64,000 bases of DNA from assembly GCA_946480925.1 (NCBI GenBank), contig CAMLLU010000021.1:14600-78599 (forward strand), written 5' to 3'. The notes beneath the pieces are model-generated. The model had not been told where the DNA came from. It saw only the letters and a list, made by a program, of their open reading frames with translations, and did not search any database. Both the position numbers and the translations under genes were made by a program. This document shows, one piece after another, positions 17,516 to 26,320 of the stretch. This DNA comes from an uncultured Rivibacter sp. Its GTDB lineage: Bacteria > Pseudomonadota > Gammaproteobacteria > Burkholderiales > Burkholderiaceae. How positions within the stretch are numbered: position 1 is the stretch's first letter; each line of letters begins with the position of its first letter.

Positions 17516-18865
17516 TCAGCCTGCCTCCTGCGCGCCTCGGGCGAGAAAGCGCGCATGCTCTTCCTCGGGCACGAACAGCCCGCCAGTGGTCCAGGCGATG
17601 TGGGTGGCGCGGCTCATGTGAGGCAGGAGCTCCTGGCGTTGCAGGTACTCCTGCCCCCCAGGGGTTTGCAGCAGCAGCCGCGGCCCGCTGAAGCCGGCGG
17701 CTGCGGAAGGTTCGATGCGAATGCCTTCAGACGTGAACGCATCGTGCAGGTGGCCGAACAGCGCGCTGTCTTCGACGGTGTAGACACCGCTGATGAATCC
17801 CTTGACCGTACGGGCCGCGAGCTCCGATGCGCGCGGCACAGCCAGGCCGTCGGCTTCGGTCTGGTTGCTCAGGCCGATGTCGTAGATCGACGGGTGTGCG
17901 CCCAGGCCGGTGAGTTCTCCAGACTCGACCAGCATCTGCAGCAGGAAGCAGGGCGCCTGCACGGGTTCGGCAAAGAAGCAGTGCGCATGAGGCCCGAACA
18001 TCTGGTGCAGCCCCACGGCAATGCCACCCGGCGCGCCGCCCACACCACACGGCAGGTACACGAACAAGGGGTGTTCGGCATCGACCGTGCGCCCCAGCTC
18101 TTCGAGTTGCGAAGCGACATGACGTGCAGCCGCCGCGTAGCCGAGCAGCAGCGACAGAGACTGCTCGTCGTCGACGAAGTGCGCGCGTGGGTTCGCCGCG
18201 GCCTCTTGGCGGCCGGCCGCCACGGCCCGCGCATAGTCGCCCTCGTGTTCGACGACCTTCACGCCCCGGTCGCGCAAGCGCTCCTTCTTCCATTGCTTCG
18301 CGTCGGAAGACATGTGCACCACGGCACGAAAGCCCAGCGCCGATGCCATCACGCCGATGGCCAGCCCGAGGTTGCCTGTGGAACCCACCGAGATTTCGTG
18401 AGTGCCGAAAACGGCGCGCGCCTCGGGAGATGCCAGCTGGGCATAGTCCCCATCAGCCAGCAAGCCATGCCGGTGCGCCACCGATTCAGCGCACTCGAGC
18501 ACCTCGTGAAAGCCGCCGCGAGCCTTGATCGAACCCGCGAGCGGCAGCGCATGGTCGGCCTTGACCAGCAACGTGCCGAACTCGCCAGGAACGCCGAGGC
18601 GCTGTTGAAGGCCAGGCACTTCGAACAGGTCGGACTCGATGCGGCCTTCAGCGGCGGCCACTTCGGGGAACAGCCGGGCCAGCAGAGGCGCAAACCGAAG
18701 GAACCGCTCGCGGGCCGACGTGACGTCGGCCTCGCTGATTTCAGTGCGTGGCGCTTCGTGCCCGGTGCGGCGGCCGGTCCAGAGCGTGGGCCGGGCAGCT
18801 CTCAGCGCATCGAGCGTCGATTCAAGACCGGGTGCGGTCTTGCCAGGGGTGGAGTCACTGCTCAT
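17516..18865 (-). CDS. dsdA: D-serine dehydratase (D-serine ammonia-lyase)
   Basis: This PLP enzyme converts D-serine to pyruvate and ammonia. The 449-residue length fits DsdA. The PLP lysine is K114 in [15 protein letters not shown], and the phosphate-binding glycine loop is [15 protein letters not shown]. Other DsdA-type motifs are [28 protein letters not shown] and [15 protein letters not shown]. The ATG overlaps the stop of the upstream MEKHLA-domain gene as ATGA, so it is the second gene of a coupled pair. No LysR-type DsdC or DsdX permease is adjacent, unlike the enterobacterial arrangement. The product supports D-serine detoxification or use as carbon and nitrogen. Confidence 0.93.
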   Translation of the reverse strand: MSSDSTPGKTAPGLESTLDALRAARPTLWTGRRTGHEAPRTEISEADVTSARERFLRFAPLLARLFPEVAAAEGRIESDLFEVPGLQQRLGVPGEFGTLLVKADHALPLAGSIKARGGFHEVLECAESVAHRHGLLADGDYAQLASPEARAVFGTHEISVGSTGNLGLAIGVMASALGFRAVVHMSSDAKQWKKERLRDRGVKVVEHEGDYARAVAAGRQEAAANPRAHFVDDEQSLSLLLGYAAAARHVASQLEELGRTVDAEHPLFVYLPCGVGGAPGGIAVGLHQMFGPHAHCFFAEPVQAPCFLLQMLVESGELTGLGAHPSIYDIGLSNQTEADGLAVPRASELAARTVKGFISGVYTVEDSALFGHLHDAFTSEGIRIEPSAAAGFSGPRLLLQTPGGQEYLQRQELLPHMSRATHIAWTTGGLFVPEEEHARFLARGAQEAG

Positions 18866-19329
18866 ATGCCGTCGACGATGGGCTTCACCGCCGGAATCAT
18901 GGCCGCCTGGCCCCGGTGGTTGCCCGAGGGATCCACCAACTGCCACACGGTGGTTTCTTCGATCCAGAAACGCTTGCCCGACTTGGCGACGCGCACGCTT
19001 CGGTAGTCGGTGACGAATCCATCGCGCGTTACGCGATCGAGCGCGGCCTGTCGCTCGCTGTGCTCGATCGTTTCTGCTGAGAGTCGCGAAGGCAGCCCGA
19101 TCAATTCGGGCCACTCGTATTCGAAGATGGCTTGCGCGCGCTTGTTGCCGTAGACGAAGAGCGGATCAGGTGCCGTGTCGTGGGCAAGGAGGCCGAAGGG
19201 CGCCTCCTCATAAAGCCACGTGGCGCCTTCTGCGGGGCTCAGCCCGCCGGGGGCGAGGGGCTTGCCGAGAAGCCGGGCATAGCTGCCGGCAAGCAGGGTG
19301 AAGAAGTCTGGATCGGTGCGCAGTGACAT
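18862..19329 (-). CDS. MEKHLA-domain protein
   Basis: A 155-residue cytosolic protein matching the MEKHLA family, a PAS-like domain known also at the C-terminus of plant HD-ZIP III proteins. Visible family features are [65 protein letters not shown] and GQAAMIP. Its stop overlaps the DsdA start (ATGA). The domain probably senses a small ligand or redox state. Translational coupling to D-serine dehydratase is unusual as far as I know and may hint at a regulatory or accessory role, which is inference. Confidence 0.85.
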   Translation of the reverse strand: MSLRTDPDFFTLLAGSYARLLGKPLAPGGLSPAEGATWLYEEAPFGLLAHDTAPDPLFVYGNKRAQAIFEYEWPELIGLPSRLSAETIEHSERQAALDRVTRDGFVTDYRSVRVAKSGKRFWIEETTVWQLVDPSGNHRGQAAMIPAVKPIVDGI

Positions 19330-19398
19330 CGAGAAAGGGCTCCCTTGATTGCGTGTGACGGGCGACTCTACCTTCGCACTGCTCTGAAGCCCAATTCA

Positions 19399-19482
19399 TT
19401 CACCGCGGAGGCGTGGAGGACGCAGAGAACCGCAGAGAAGACTCGTATTTCTCCGCGAATCTCTGCGCCTCTGCGGTGAAGG
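19399..19482. repeat. palindromic intergenic repeat, copy 2
   Basis: A diverged copy of the element at 3761-3854, with the same terminal TTCACCGC and GCGGTGAA arms and internal CGCAGAGAAG and CTCTGCGCCTCTGCGG tracts. It lies between the VOC gene and the MEKHLA gene and can form a long hairpin. Confidence 0.7.
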
Positions 19483-19500
19483 CCTTTTGTCAGCGCATGA

Positions 19501-19980
19501 TCAACCCCGCCGTGCCGCTTCGATCGCAGCGATGTCGATCTTCGTCATGTTCATCATGGCTTCGAACGCCCGCTTGGCCGCCGCAGGGTCCGGGTCAGTA
19601 ATCGCCTCGGTGAGGGGCCGCGGCGTGATCTGCCACGACAAGCCCCATTTGTCCTTGCACCACCCGCATGCGCTCTCCTGGCCGCCATTGCTGACGATCG
19701 CGTTCCACAAGCGATCGGTTTCCGCCTGGTCGTCGGTGGCCACCTGGAACGAGAACGCCTCGGTGTGTTTGAACGCCGGGCCACCGTTCAGGCCGAGGCA
19801 GGGAATGCCGAGTACGGTGAACTGAACCGTCAGGACGTCGCCCTGCTTGCCGGAGGGGTAGTCGCCAGGGGCGCGAAGGACGGCGCCCACGGCGCTATCC
19901 GGAAACGTCTTGGCGTAGAACTGGGCGGCTTCCAGGGCGGTGCCGTCGTACCAGAGACAGATGGTGTTCTTGCTGATCAC
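19501..19980 (-). CDS. PhnB-like VOC-fold protein (glyoxalase/dioxygenase superfamily)
   Basis: A 159-residue member of the PhnB/3-demethylubiquinone-methyltransferase-like branch of the VOC superfamily. Motifs include ICLWYDGTALEAAQFYAKTFPDS at the start, GIPCLGLNGGPAFKHTEAFSF, DDQAETDRLWNAIVSNGGQES and CGWCKDKWGLSWQITP. The start is GTG, supported by AGGAGAGC just upstream. The enzymatic role of this branch is unknown despite the name, although a metal-binding VOC fold is expected. No operon partner is evident. Confidence 0.88.
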   Translation of the reverse strand: MISKNTICLWYDGTALEAAQFYAKTFPDSAVGAVLRAPGDYPSGKQGDVLTVQFTVLGIPCLGLNGGPAFKHTEAFSFQVATDDQAETDRLWNAIVSNGGQESACGWCKDKWGLSWQITPRPLTEAITDPDPAAAKRAFEAMMNMTKIDIAAIEAARRG

Positions 19981-20136
19981 TTTTGCTCTCCTATTGGTGA
20001 AGCGTTTGTGCCACCGAGCCCGATCGAAACCTTGGCAACTGACGTTCCTCTGTGTGAAGGCACGAGGCCGCCGCCTGTTGATCGTAAGCGCCTCGTCCCT
20101 GGCCCAGCTGCGGATGGCAGCCGAGGGCGTTCCACT

Positions 20137-22815
20137 TCAGGCCGATCTTGGCCGCACAGGGGCCGCTGTGGCCGGTGCCTTGCGCTCGTCCCAATCAATC
20201 AACCGCAGCTCCCGCGCCCTCACCACCGCGCCCACGCGCGTACTCGCCCCGAGCTTGCCGAAGATGTTCTTCACATGCCATTTCACGGTGGTCAACGAGA
20301 TCTGCGCGCGCGTGCTGATCTGCTGGTTGGTGAGGCCCTGGGCCAGCAGCGCCAGCACTTCCAGCTCGCGGCTCGTCAATGCATCCGCGGCGTGGGTGGC
20401 ATGGCCGGCGCGGCCTTCTGCTGCATCGCCTCGGCCCAGCGCCGCGCCGAACACGCGCAGCACGCGCTCGGGCATGAGCCGCCGCATCTGCGGCACGTCG
20501 AGCGCCGCCACCAGCACCTGATGAAACCGCGGGTTGTCGTCGAACCAGCTGCGTGAAGGCGCGTGGCCTCGCGCACGCACCAGGGCCTGGTGCAGGCAGC
20601 GAAGCGCCTCGTCTCTTGCGCCGGCGTCCCACAGGCAACTGGCCAGCGCCGCCTCCACCGCATGCAGGCGCAGCACATGGCCTGCGGCTTCCGCGCTTTC
20701 TCGCAGCTGCTGCAGCACGGCGCGTGCTTCGTTGTGCCGCCACTCGTGCGACAGGATGGCGGCGAGCGCGAGGCCGCGGCGTTCCCAGGCTTCGTCGTAG
20801 GGGCGCGGCTCCGACCATTCCGATGCGTCGTGCACGCCGAACTCGGCAGCGCACTGGCGGGCCCGCGCGGGTTCGCCCATCGCGAGCCACAGGCGTACCT
20901 TGTCGGCACACACCTGCGCGGCGAAGCGTCGCTCACGGCTGCCTTCGATCACGCCGTGCATGTAGTCGAGTAGGCGCATCGCGCCTTCGTGGTCTCGGTG
21001 CGCGGCACGCACGCGTGCCAGCGTGCGCGTGGCGGTCACCAGGGTTTCGTAGGTGCCGCCGGCTTCGAGCAGGGGTAGCACTTCTTCGCACAGGGCCTGT
21101 GCTTCGGCCAGGCGGTTGGTCTCGTAGCGCAGCAGGGCCAGCGAGGTGGCGGCATTGGCCCAGGCCGCATTGCGCCGCCCGTTGCGTGCGCCGGCCCACA
21201 GCTGTTCCACGCGCCGCGCGGCCGAGCCAAAGTCGCCCTTGGCACGCTCCACCAGCGCCAGCACGCTGCTGGCGTAGCCCACGCCGTAGGGGCTCATGGG
21301 CTGCAGGATCTCTTTCGCGCGCATGGCGTGCCGCCAGGCGGCGTCGAAGCGGTGGCGGCAGAACATCGCATAGGCGCGGCTCACCAGCTGCAGGCCACGC
21401 AGGCCGGCGTCGCCGTCGCCTTCGTCGGCCGTCGTAGGCGTTTCATCGAGCAGCGCTTCGTGTTCGCCGCTGAGCACCTGCAGGATCTGCTGCAGCGTGT
21501 GCAGGTGAAACGCCGAGGGCGCGTCCGTGCGCGCATGCGTTTCGGCCAGGAGCCGCAGCATGGCGCGGGCCTGGTCGAAGCGGCGGCTGAGCGTGAGGCA
21601 GGTGGCGTAGGTCACGCCCAGTGCCGGGCGGGCGGAGAACTGTTCTCGCGGCAGCTTTTCGCACCACTGCACCACCTCGGCAATGTCGCCGGTCTCCTGC
21701 CAGCGTTGTGCTGCACGTTCCATGAGTTCGGCGCACCAGCCGAGCCGGCCGCTCGCAAACGCATGCGCCAGTGCTTCGTCGAAGCGCTGCTGCGCGGCGT
21801 ACCAGCGGCTCGCGCGCTCGTGCAGCGTGCGCTTGCGCGCCGGGTCGGCCGCGAGGCGGCTGCGCAAGAAGCCATGGAGCAGCGGGTGGTAGTGAAAGGC
21901 GAGGCCGTGGTTGTCTTGCGCGGTGACGAAGAGCTGCCCGCGTTCGAGCTGTTCCAGCACGGCCTGTGAGCCGCTGCGCCCGAGCAGCGCGTCGCACAGC
22001 TCGCCGGTCATGACGTCGACCACGCTGGTGACCACGAGAAAGTCCTGCAGCCGTTGCGGCTGCTCGCGCAGCACTTCGCCGTCCAGGTAGGCCGCCACCT
22101 CCACGTGCCCGCCGTCGAAGTGGGCCAGTGCCTCGTCGGCATCGGGCCGGCGTGCCATGGCCAGCAGGCCGAGCTTCACGCCGGCGGCCCAGCCCTGCGT
22201 GGCGCCGAGCAGGCGTTCGGCCTGTGCGCGGGTGGGCGGTTCGTCCATGAGCTTGCGGCCGAGCTGCGCCAGCTGGGCGGCATCGAAGGCGAGGTCGCCG
22301 CCGTCCAGCACTTCGAGCTGGTCGCGCAGCCGCCAGGCCGAAAGGTTGAGCCCGGGCAGGCAGCGACCGGCCAGCACCCAGTGCACGCCGGGCGCGGAGG
22401 CGGCCAGCAGTGCATCCATGAGGCGCAGGCACTGCGGGTCCTGCGCGCGGTGGAGGTCGTCCACCACGATGAGCAGGTCGCCGCTGCGGTGTGCCAGCAG
22501 GGTGGAAAGGGCCTGTGCCGGGTCACCGTGAGGGGCGGGGGCAGGGGCCTCGTGAAGGTTTTCTGCTTCGGCCAGGCCGCTCAGCAACTGGGTGGCCAGG
22601 GCATGAGGCCCCGCGGGCGGAGCTTCGAGCGAAAACCACATCGCCAGGCGCCGCTGGCGGATGTGGCGGAACCACTGGGTGAGCAGCGTCGTCTTGCCCG
22701 AGCCGGCCGGGGCGGCCAGCACCACCAGCCGCAGCTTCGATGCAGCGTCCAGCCGCGCCATCAGGGCCGGGCGCGTCACGCTCGAAAGGGCCAGCAGCGG
22801 CGGCTCGATCTTCAT
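20137..22815 (-). CDS. MalT-like LuxR-family ATP-dependent transcriptional regulator
   Basis: An 892-residue regulator with the STAND/MalT architecture. Walker A is APAGSGKT at residues 35-42, and a Walker B-like LLIVVDDLHRAQD follows near residue 113. A long TPR-rich alpha-helical middle spans about 300-790. A C-terminal LuxR/GerE helix-turn-helix contains LTSRELEVLALLAQGLTNQQIS and TVKWHVKNIFGKLG. Members bind ATP and an inducer, then oligomerise on DNA. ATG 22815 is preferred; a further in-frame TTG lies upstream. It is divergent from the propeller/cytochrome gene with 277 bases between them, so that gene is the obvious target. The inducer is unknown. Confidence 0.9.
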   Translation of the reverse strand: MKIEPPLLALSSVTRPALMARLDAASKLRLVVLAAPAGSGKTTLLTQWFRHIRQRRLAMWFSLEAPPAGPHALATQLLSGLAEAENLHEAPAPAPHGDPAQALSTLLAHRSGDLLIVVDDLHRAQDPQCLRLMDALLAASAPGVHWVLAGRCLPGLNLSAWRLRDQLEVLDGGDLAFDAAQLAQLGRKLMDEPPTRAQAERLLGATQGWAAGVKLGLLAMARRPDADEALAHFDGGHVEVAAYLDGEVLREQPQRLQDFLVVTSVVDVMTGELCDALLGRSGSQAVLEQLERGQLFVTAQDNHGLAFHYHPLLHGFLRSRLAADPARKRTLHERASRWYAAQQRFDEALAHAFASGRLGWCAELMERAAQRWQETGDIAEVVQWCEKLPREQFSARPALGVTYATCLTLSRRFDQARAMLRLLAETHARTDAPSAFHLHTLQQILQVLSGEHEALLDETPTTADEGDGDAGLRGLQLVSRAYAMFCRHRFDAAWRHAMRAKEILQPMSPYGVGYASSVLALVERAKGDFGSAARRVEQLWAGARNGRRNAAWANAATSLALLRYETNRLAEAQALCEEVLPLLEAGGTYETLVTATRTLARVRAAHRDHEGAMRLLDYMHGVIEGSRERRFAAQVCADKVRLWLAMGEPARARQCAAEFGVHDASEWSEPRPYDEAWERRGLALAAILSHEWRHNEARAVLQQLRESAEAAGHVLRLHAVEAALASCLWDAGARDEALRCLHQALVRARGHAPSRSWFDDNPRFHQVLVAALDVPQMRRLMPERVLRVFGAALGRGDAAEGRAGHATHAADALTSRELEVLALLAQGLTNQQISTRAQISLTTVKWHVKNIFGKLGASTRVGAVVRARELRLIDWDERKAPATAAPVRPRSA

Positions 22816-23092
22816 CTCGGCATCGCGGGCGGGGGGAAGCTGCAACCGTCCGTTTCAGGAGCAGGGCTCTGCGGGCGGCAGCCTCCCTTTGCCTCCCTTT
22901 GGAAAGGCGCGCGAGTGTAGCGAAACGCGCGCGCTGGCGCTGTCACGGCGGTGCACCCGTACGCCCCGCAGCCCCGCGCGGGGCCCCTCCCTTCGGAGGG
23001 GGCGCCGTGCACAGGGGCTTCCTACGATGCCCGCCGAGCAGCCGGCACTGCATTCGACCGGCACAGCCACCCCACCAGATGAAGGAGACACC
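22816..23092. promoter_or_regulatory. divergent promoter region between the MalT-like regulator and the propeller cytochrome gene
   Basis: This GC-rich region holds several short inverted repeats, including GCCCCGCGCGGGGC near 22970 and CCCCTCC-CTTC-GGAGGGG at 22984-23001. The plus-strand gene has a strong site (GAAGGAGACACC). No clear sigma-70 boxes stand out. It probably contains operators of the MalT-like activator. Confidence 0.4.
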
Positions 23093-25957
23093 ATGCATCT
23101 GCATCCGTTGTCGTTGCAGTGCCGAGGCCGCGCCTCGGTGAATTGGCCGTTGCTGTTGCTGTCGGGCCTGCTGATGGCCTTGTTGGCGCTGGTGGCCGGG
23201 CCGGCGCAGGCCCAGTCGCCTTCGTTCGTGCAGTTCGAAAGCGGGCCGGTGCGGCCCATGGCGCTGTCGCCCGACCGCAGCAAGCTCTTCGTGGTCAACA
23301 CACCCAACAACACGCTGGAGGTGTTCAACGTGAGCGATGCAGGGCTGCAGCTGGCCGCGCGCGTGCCGGTGGGGCTGGAGCCGGTGGCGGTGGCCGTGCG
23401 CAGCAACACCGAGGTGTGGGTGGTGAACCACCTGTCCGACAGCGTGAGCATCGTGGACCTGGGCGGCACGCCGCGCGTGGTGCGTACGCTGCTGGTGGGC
23501 GACGAGCCGCGCGACGTCGTGTTTGCCGGCAACCCCGAGCGCGCCTTCATCACCACGGCGCACCGCGGGCAGCACCGCACCGACCCGTCCATCGCCGGCG
23601 TGCCCGGTGCGGGCGACCCGCTGCTCACCACGCCCAGCATCGGCCGGGCCGACGTGTGGGTGTTCAACCCCGCGAGCCTGGGGGCCGCGGTGGGCGGCGT
23701 GCCGCAGCGCATCCTGAGCTTCTTTGCCGACACGCCGCGCGCGCTGGCCGTGAGCCCCGACCGCAGCACCGTCTACGTGGCGGCGTTCAAGTCGGGCAAC
23801 CAGACGACCTCTGTCCTGCAGCCACTGGTGTGCACCGGCTTCAAGCCGAACCTGCCGTGCATCGGCCAGAACGGCAAGATCATGCCCGGCGGCAACCCCG
23901 GCCCGAAGACCAACTCCGAAGGCAAGCAGGCGCCTGAAGTGGCCTTGATCGTGAAGTTCAACAAGGCCAGCGGCAAGTGGGAAGACGAGCTCAAGCGCAA
24001 CTGGAGCAACGCGGTGCAGTTCCGCCTGCCGGACCTGGACGTGTTCGCGGTGGACGCCAATTCGCTGGCCACCAAGGCCGCGCATTCCGGCGTGGGCACG
24101 GTGCTGTTCAACATGGTCGCCAACCCGGTCAACGGCAAGGTGTACGTGTCCAACACCGAGGCCCTCAACGAAGTGCGCTTCGAAGGCCCGGGCACCTATG
24201 CCGGCCACACGGTGCAGGGCAAGCTGGCGCAAACGCGCATCACGGTGATTTCTGGCAACACGGTGGCGCCGAGGCACCTCAACAAGCACATCGACTATTC
24301 GAAGCTGCCCACCAACCCGGCTTTCGACTGGACGATGAAGCAGCACTCGCTGGCCACACCGCTGGAGATGGTCGTTACCAGCGACGGCCGCACGCTCTAC
24401 GTGGCGGCCTTCGGCTCCAGCCGCATCGGCGTGTTCGACACCGCCGAGCTCGAGAACGACAGCTTCGCCCCCCGCACGGCGAGCACGCGCTACATCGAGG
24501 TGGGCGGCGGCCCGAGCGGCCTGGTGCTCGACGAAGCACGCGGCCGGCTTTACGTGAGCACGCGTTTCGACAACGCGGTGAAGGTGGTGGACCTCGCCTC
24601 GCGCGGCACGGTGTCTTCGGTGGCGATGAAGAACCCCGAGCCTGCCTCGGTGGCGCAAGGGCGGCCTTTCCTCTACGACGCGCGGCGTTTCTCGGCCAAC
24701 GGCGAGGCCTCGTGCGCGAGCTGCCACATCTTCGGCGACATGGACGACCTGGCCTGGGACCTGGGCAACCCCGACGACCGCGTCACCAACAACCCCATCA
24801 CGAAGAACCTCGCATCGCCCACCGAAATTGCGCTGGGCAAGATCCTCTTCGGTGTGAATTCGCCGGTGAACGGCAGCGACAACGCCAACGAGTTCCACCC
24901 GATGAAGGGACCCATGACGACGCAGACGCTGCGCGGCATGCGCAACTCCGGCGCGATGCACTGGCGCGGTGACCGGGCCACGGGCCTGTTCGGCAGCAGC
25001 GGCACCGACAGCGTGCTGTCGTTCAAGAACTTCGCGGTGGCCTTCGAAGGGCTGCTGGGCGGCACGGCGCCGTTGAGCGAAGCCGAGATGCAGAAGTTCG
25101 CGGACTTCCAGATCCCGGTGATGATGCCGCCCAACCCCATCCGCAGCCTCGACAACTCGCTCAATGCAGCACAGCAGCGCGGCCGCAGTTTCTACGTGGG
25201 GTCGCGGCCGTCAGACGGCATCGACCTGGGGCCCCTGGGCAGCTTCGTCTCGGGGCAGACGGCGTTCAACTGCGAAGGCTGCCACCGGCTCGACCCGGCC
25301 AGCGGCTTCTTCGGCACCGGCGGGCGCGCGAGCTTCGAGGGCATCACGCAGATCGTGAAGATCCCGCAGCTGCGCAACATGTACCAGAAGGTCGGCATGT
25401 TCGGCTCGCCCAAGGTGAACTTCTTCGGCGCGCCAGACACCGGTTTCGTGGGCGACCAGGTGCGCGGCTTCGGCTTCGTGCACGACGGCGCGGTGGACAC
25501 GCTGTTCCGCTTCTTCACGGCCAAGGTGTTCAACCCGCAGCTCACGGTGGGCTTCCCGATCATCAACCCTGACGGCACGCGGCGCGACGTGGTCGATTTC
25601 ATGATGGCTTTCGACAGCGACCTCGCGCCCGTCGTGGGGCAGCAGGTCACGTTGACGAGCACCAATGCGGCGGCGGTGTCGGCGCGCATCAACCTGCTGG
25701 TGCAGCGGGCCCAGACGCCTTTCACGTCCAGGGAGCTGGGCGGCGCGGTGACCGAATGCAGCCTGGTGGCCCGGGTGGTGGAGGGTGGCGTGTCGCGCGG
25801 CCTGGTGTACGACCCGGTGCGCCGTGTGTTCGTGGCGGCTGATGGCAGCCAGCGCAGTGAAGCGGCCGTGCGGGCGCTGGCGTCCACGCCCGGCCAGGAG
25901 ATCACCTACACCTGCACACCGCCGGGTTCGGGCGCGCGCATCGCGTTCGATTCCTGA
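23093..25957 (+). CDS. Exported YVTN-type beta-propeller / di-haem cytochrome c protein
   Basis: A 954-residue exported protein. The ATG follows GAAGGAGACACC and begins an extended leader whose core LLLLSGLLMALLALVAGPAQAQ is a signal peptide. A YVTN-like propeller covers about residues 50-520, with repeats such as PMALSPDRSKLFVVNTPNNT and SPDRSTVYVAAF. A cytochrome c/MauG-like region follows with CASCH at 541-545 and CEGCH at 727-731. It is a relative of the 1559-residue protein at 8519 but lacks the LamG, PKD and lectin domains. It probably transfers electrons in the periplasm as part of an oxidation system. The divergent MalT-like regulator is its likely activator; the substrate is unknown. 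Confidence 0.85.
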   Translation: MHLHPLSLQCRGRASVNWPLLLLSGLLMALLALVAGPAQAQSPSFVQFESGPVRPMALSPDRSKLFVVNTPNNTLEVFNVSDAGLQLAARVPVGLEPVAVAVRSNTEVWVVNHLSDSVSIVDLGGTPRVVRTLLVGDEPRDVVFAGNPERAFITTAHRGQHRTDPSIAGVPGAGDPLLTTPSIGRADVWVFNPASLGAAVGGVPQRILSFFADTPRALAVSPDRSTVYVAAFKSGNQTTSVLQPLVCTGFKPNLPCIGQNGKIMPGGNPGPKTNSEGKQAPEVALIVKFNKASGKWEDELKRNWSNAVQFRLPDLDVFAVDANSLATKAAHSGVGTVLFNMVANPVNGKVYVSNTEALNEVRFEGPGTYAGHTVQGKLAQTRITVISGNTVAPRHLNKHIDYSKLPTNPAFDWTMKQHSLATPLEMVVTSDGRTLYVAAFGSSRIGVFDTAELENDSFAPRTASTRYIEVGGGPSGLVLDEARGRLYVSTRFDNAVKVVDLASRGTVSSVAMKNPEPASVAQGRPFLYDARRFSANGEASCASCHIFGDMDDLAWDLGNPDDRVTNNPITKNLASPTEIALGKILFGVNSPVNGSDNANEFHPMKGPMTTQTLRGMRNSGAMHWRGDRATGLFGSSGTDSVLSFKNFAVAFEGLLGGTAPLSEAEMQKFADFQIPVMMPPNPIRSLDNSLNAAQQRGRSFYVGSRPSDGIDLGPLGSFVSGQTAFNCEGCHRLDPASGFFGTGGRASFEGITQIVKIPQLRNMYQKVGMFGSPKVNFFGAPDTGFVGDQVRGFGFVHDGAVDTLFRFFTAKVFNPQLTVGFPIINPDGTRRDVVDFMMAFDSDLAPVVGQQVTLTSTNAAAVSARINLLVQRAQTPFTSRELGGAVTECSLVARVVEGGVSRGLVYDPVRRVFVAADGSQRSEAAVRALASTPGQEITYTCTPPGSGARIAFDS

Positions 25958-26154
25958 AGGTGCTGAAGATGCGAAGAGGCCTGGCTGTCGAGAGGCGGCC
26001 GGGCCCAGGCGTCGTTGGCGGAGGCCTCAGCGGGCCATCGGGCCACCCGGCCGTGATGCTGAGCCGGGTGCTCCTGCAACAGGGCGCCGTCCACCACACC
26101 GGGGTGGTGGTGCCTTGTTCGCAGTTCCTGCAGACACTGTCGAAGAAAAGCCAT
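25906..26154 (-). CDS. possible small hypothetical protein
   Basis: An 82-residue reading frame begins MAFLRQCLQELRTRHHHPG and has a good GGAGG site six bases before its ATG. It ends inside the 3' end of the convergent cytochrome gene. It has no recognisable domain, and its codon use could equally be the antisense shadow of the GC-rich region. Apart from this frame, the 363 bases between 25958 and 26320 contain nothing I can identify. Confidence 0.25.
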   Translation of the reverse strand: MAFLRQCLQELRTRHHHPGVVDGALLQEHPAQHHGRVARWPAEASANDAWARPPLDSQASSHLQHLQESNAMRAPEPGGVQV

Positions 26155-26320
26155 GGTGCGCCTCCGCTGAAAGCCTGCTGCTTCATCGCAGGGCGCCTGG
26201 TTGGCGTGGCCCTGCGAGAAACCGCAAGACAAACTTAGTGCACGGCTGAGGCGGCTGCCTCCTCCCATCAGGGGGTGAGGTGACTTTCGGTCAACGCGCT
26301 TTTCTCTGGCTGAAGGCGGC

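Noticed and set aside
22661..23092. N-terminal extension of the propeller cytochrome gene
   Set aside because: The in-frame extension upstream of 23093 overlaps the divergent regulator and has no ribosome binding site; ATG 23093 has a strong one and a leader with signal peptide.
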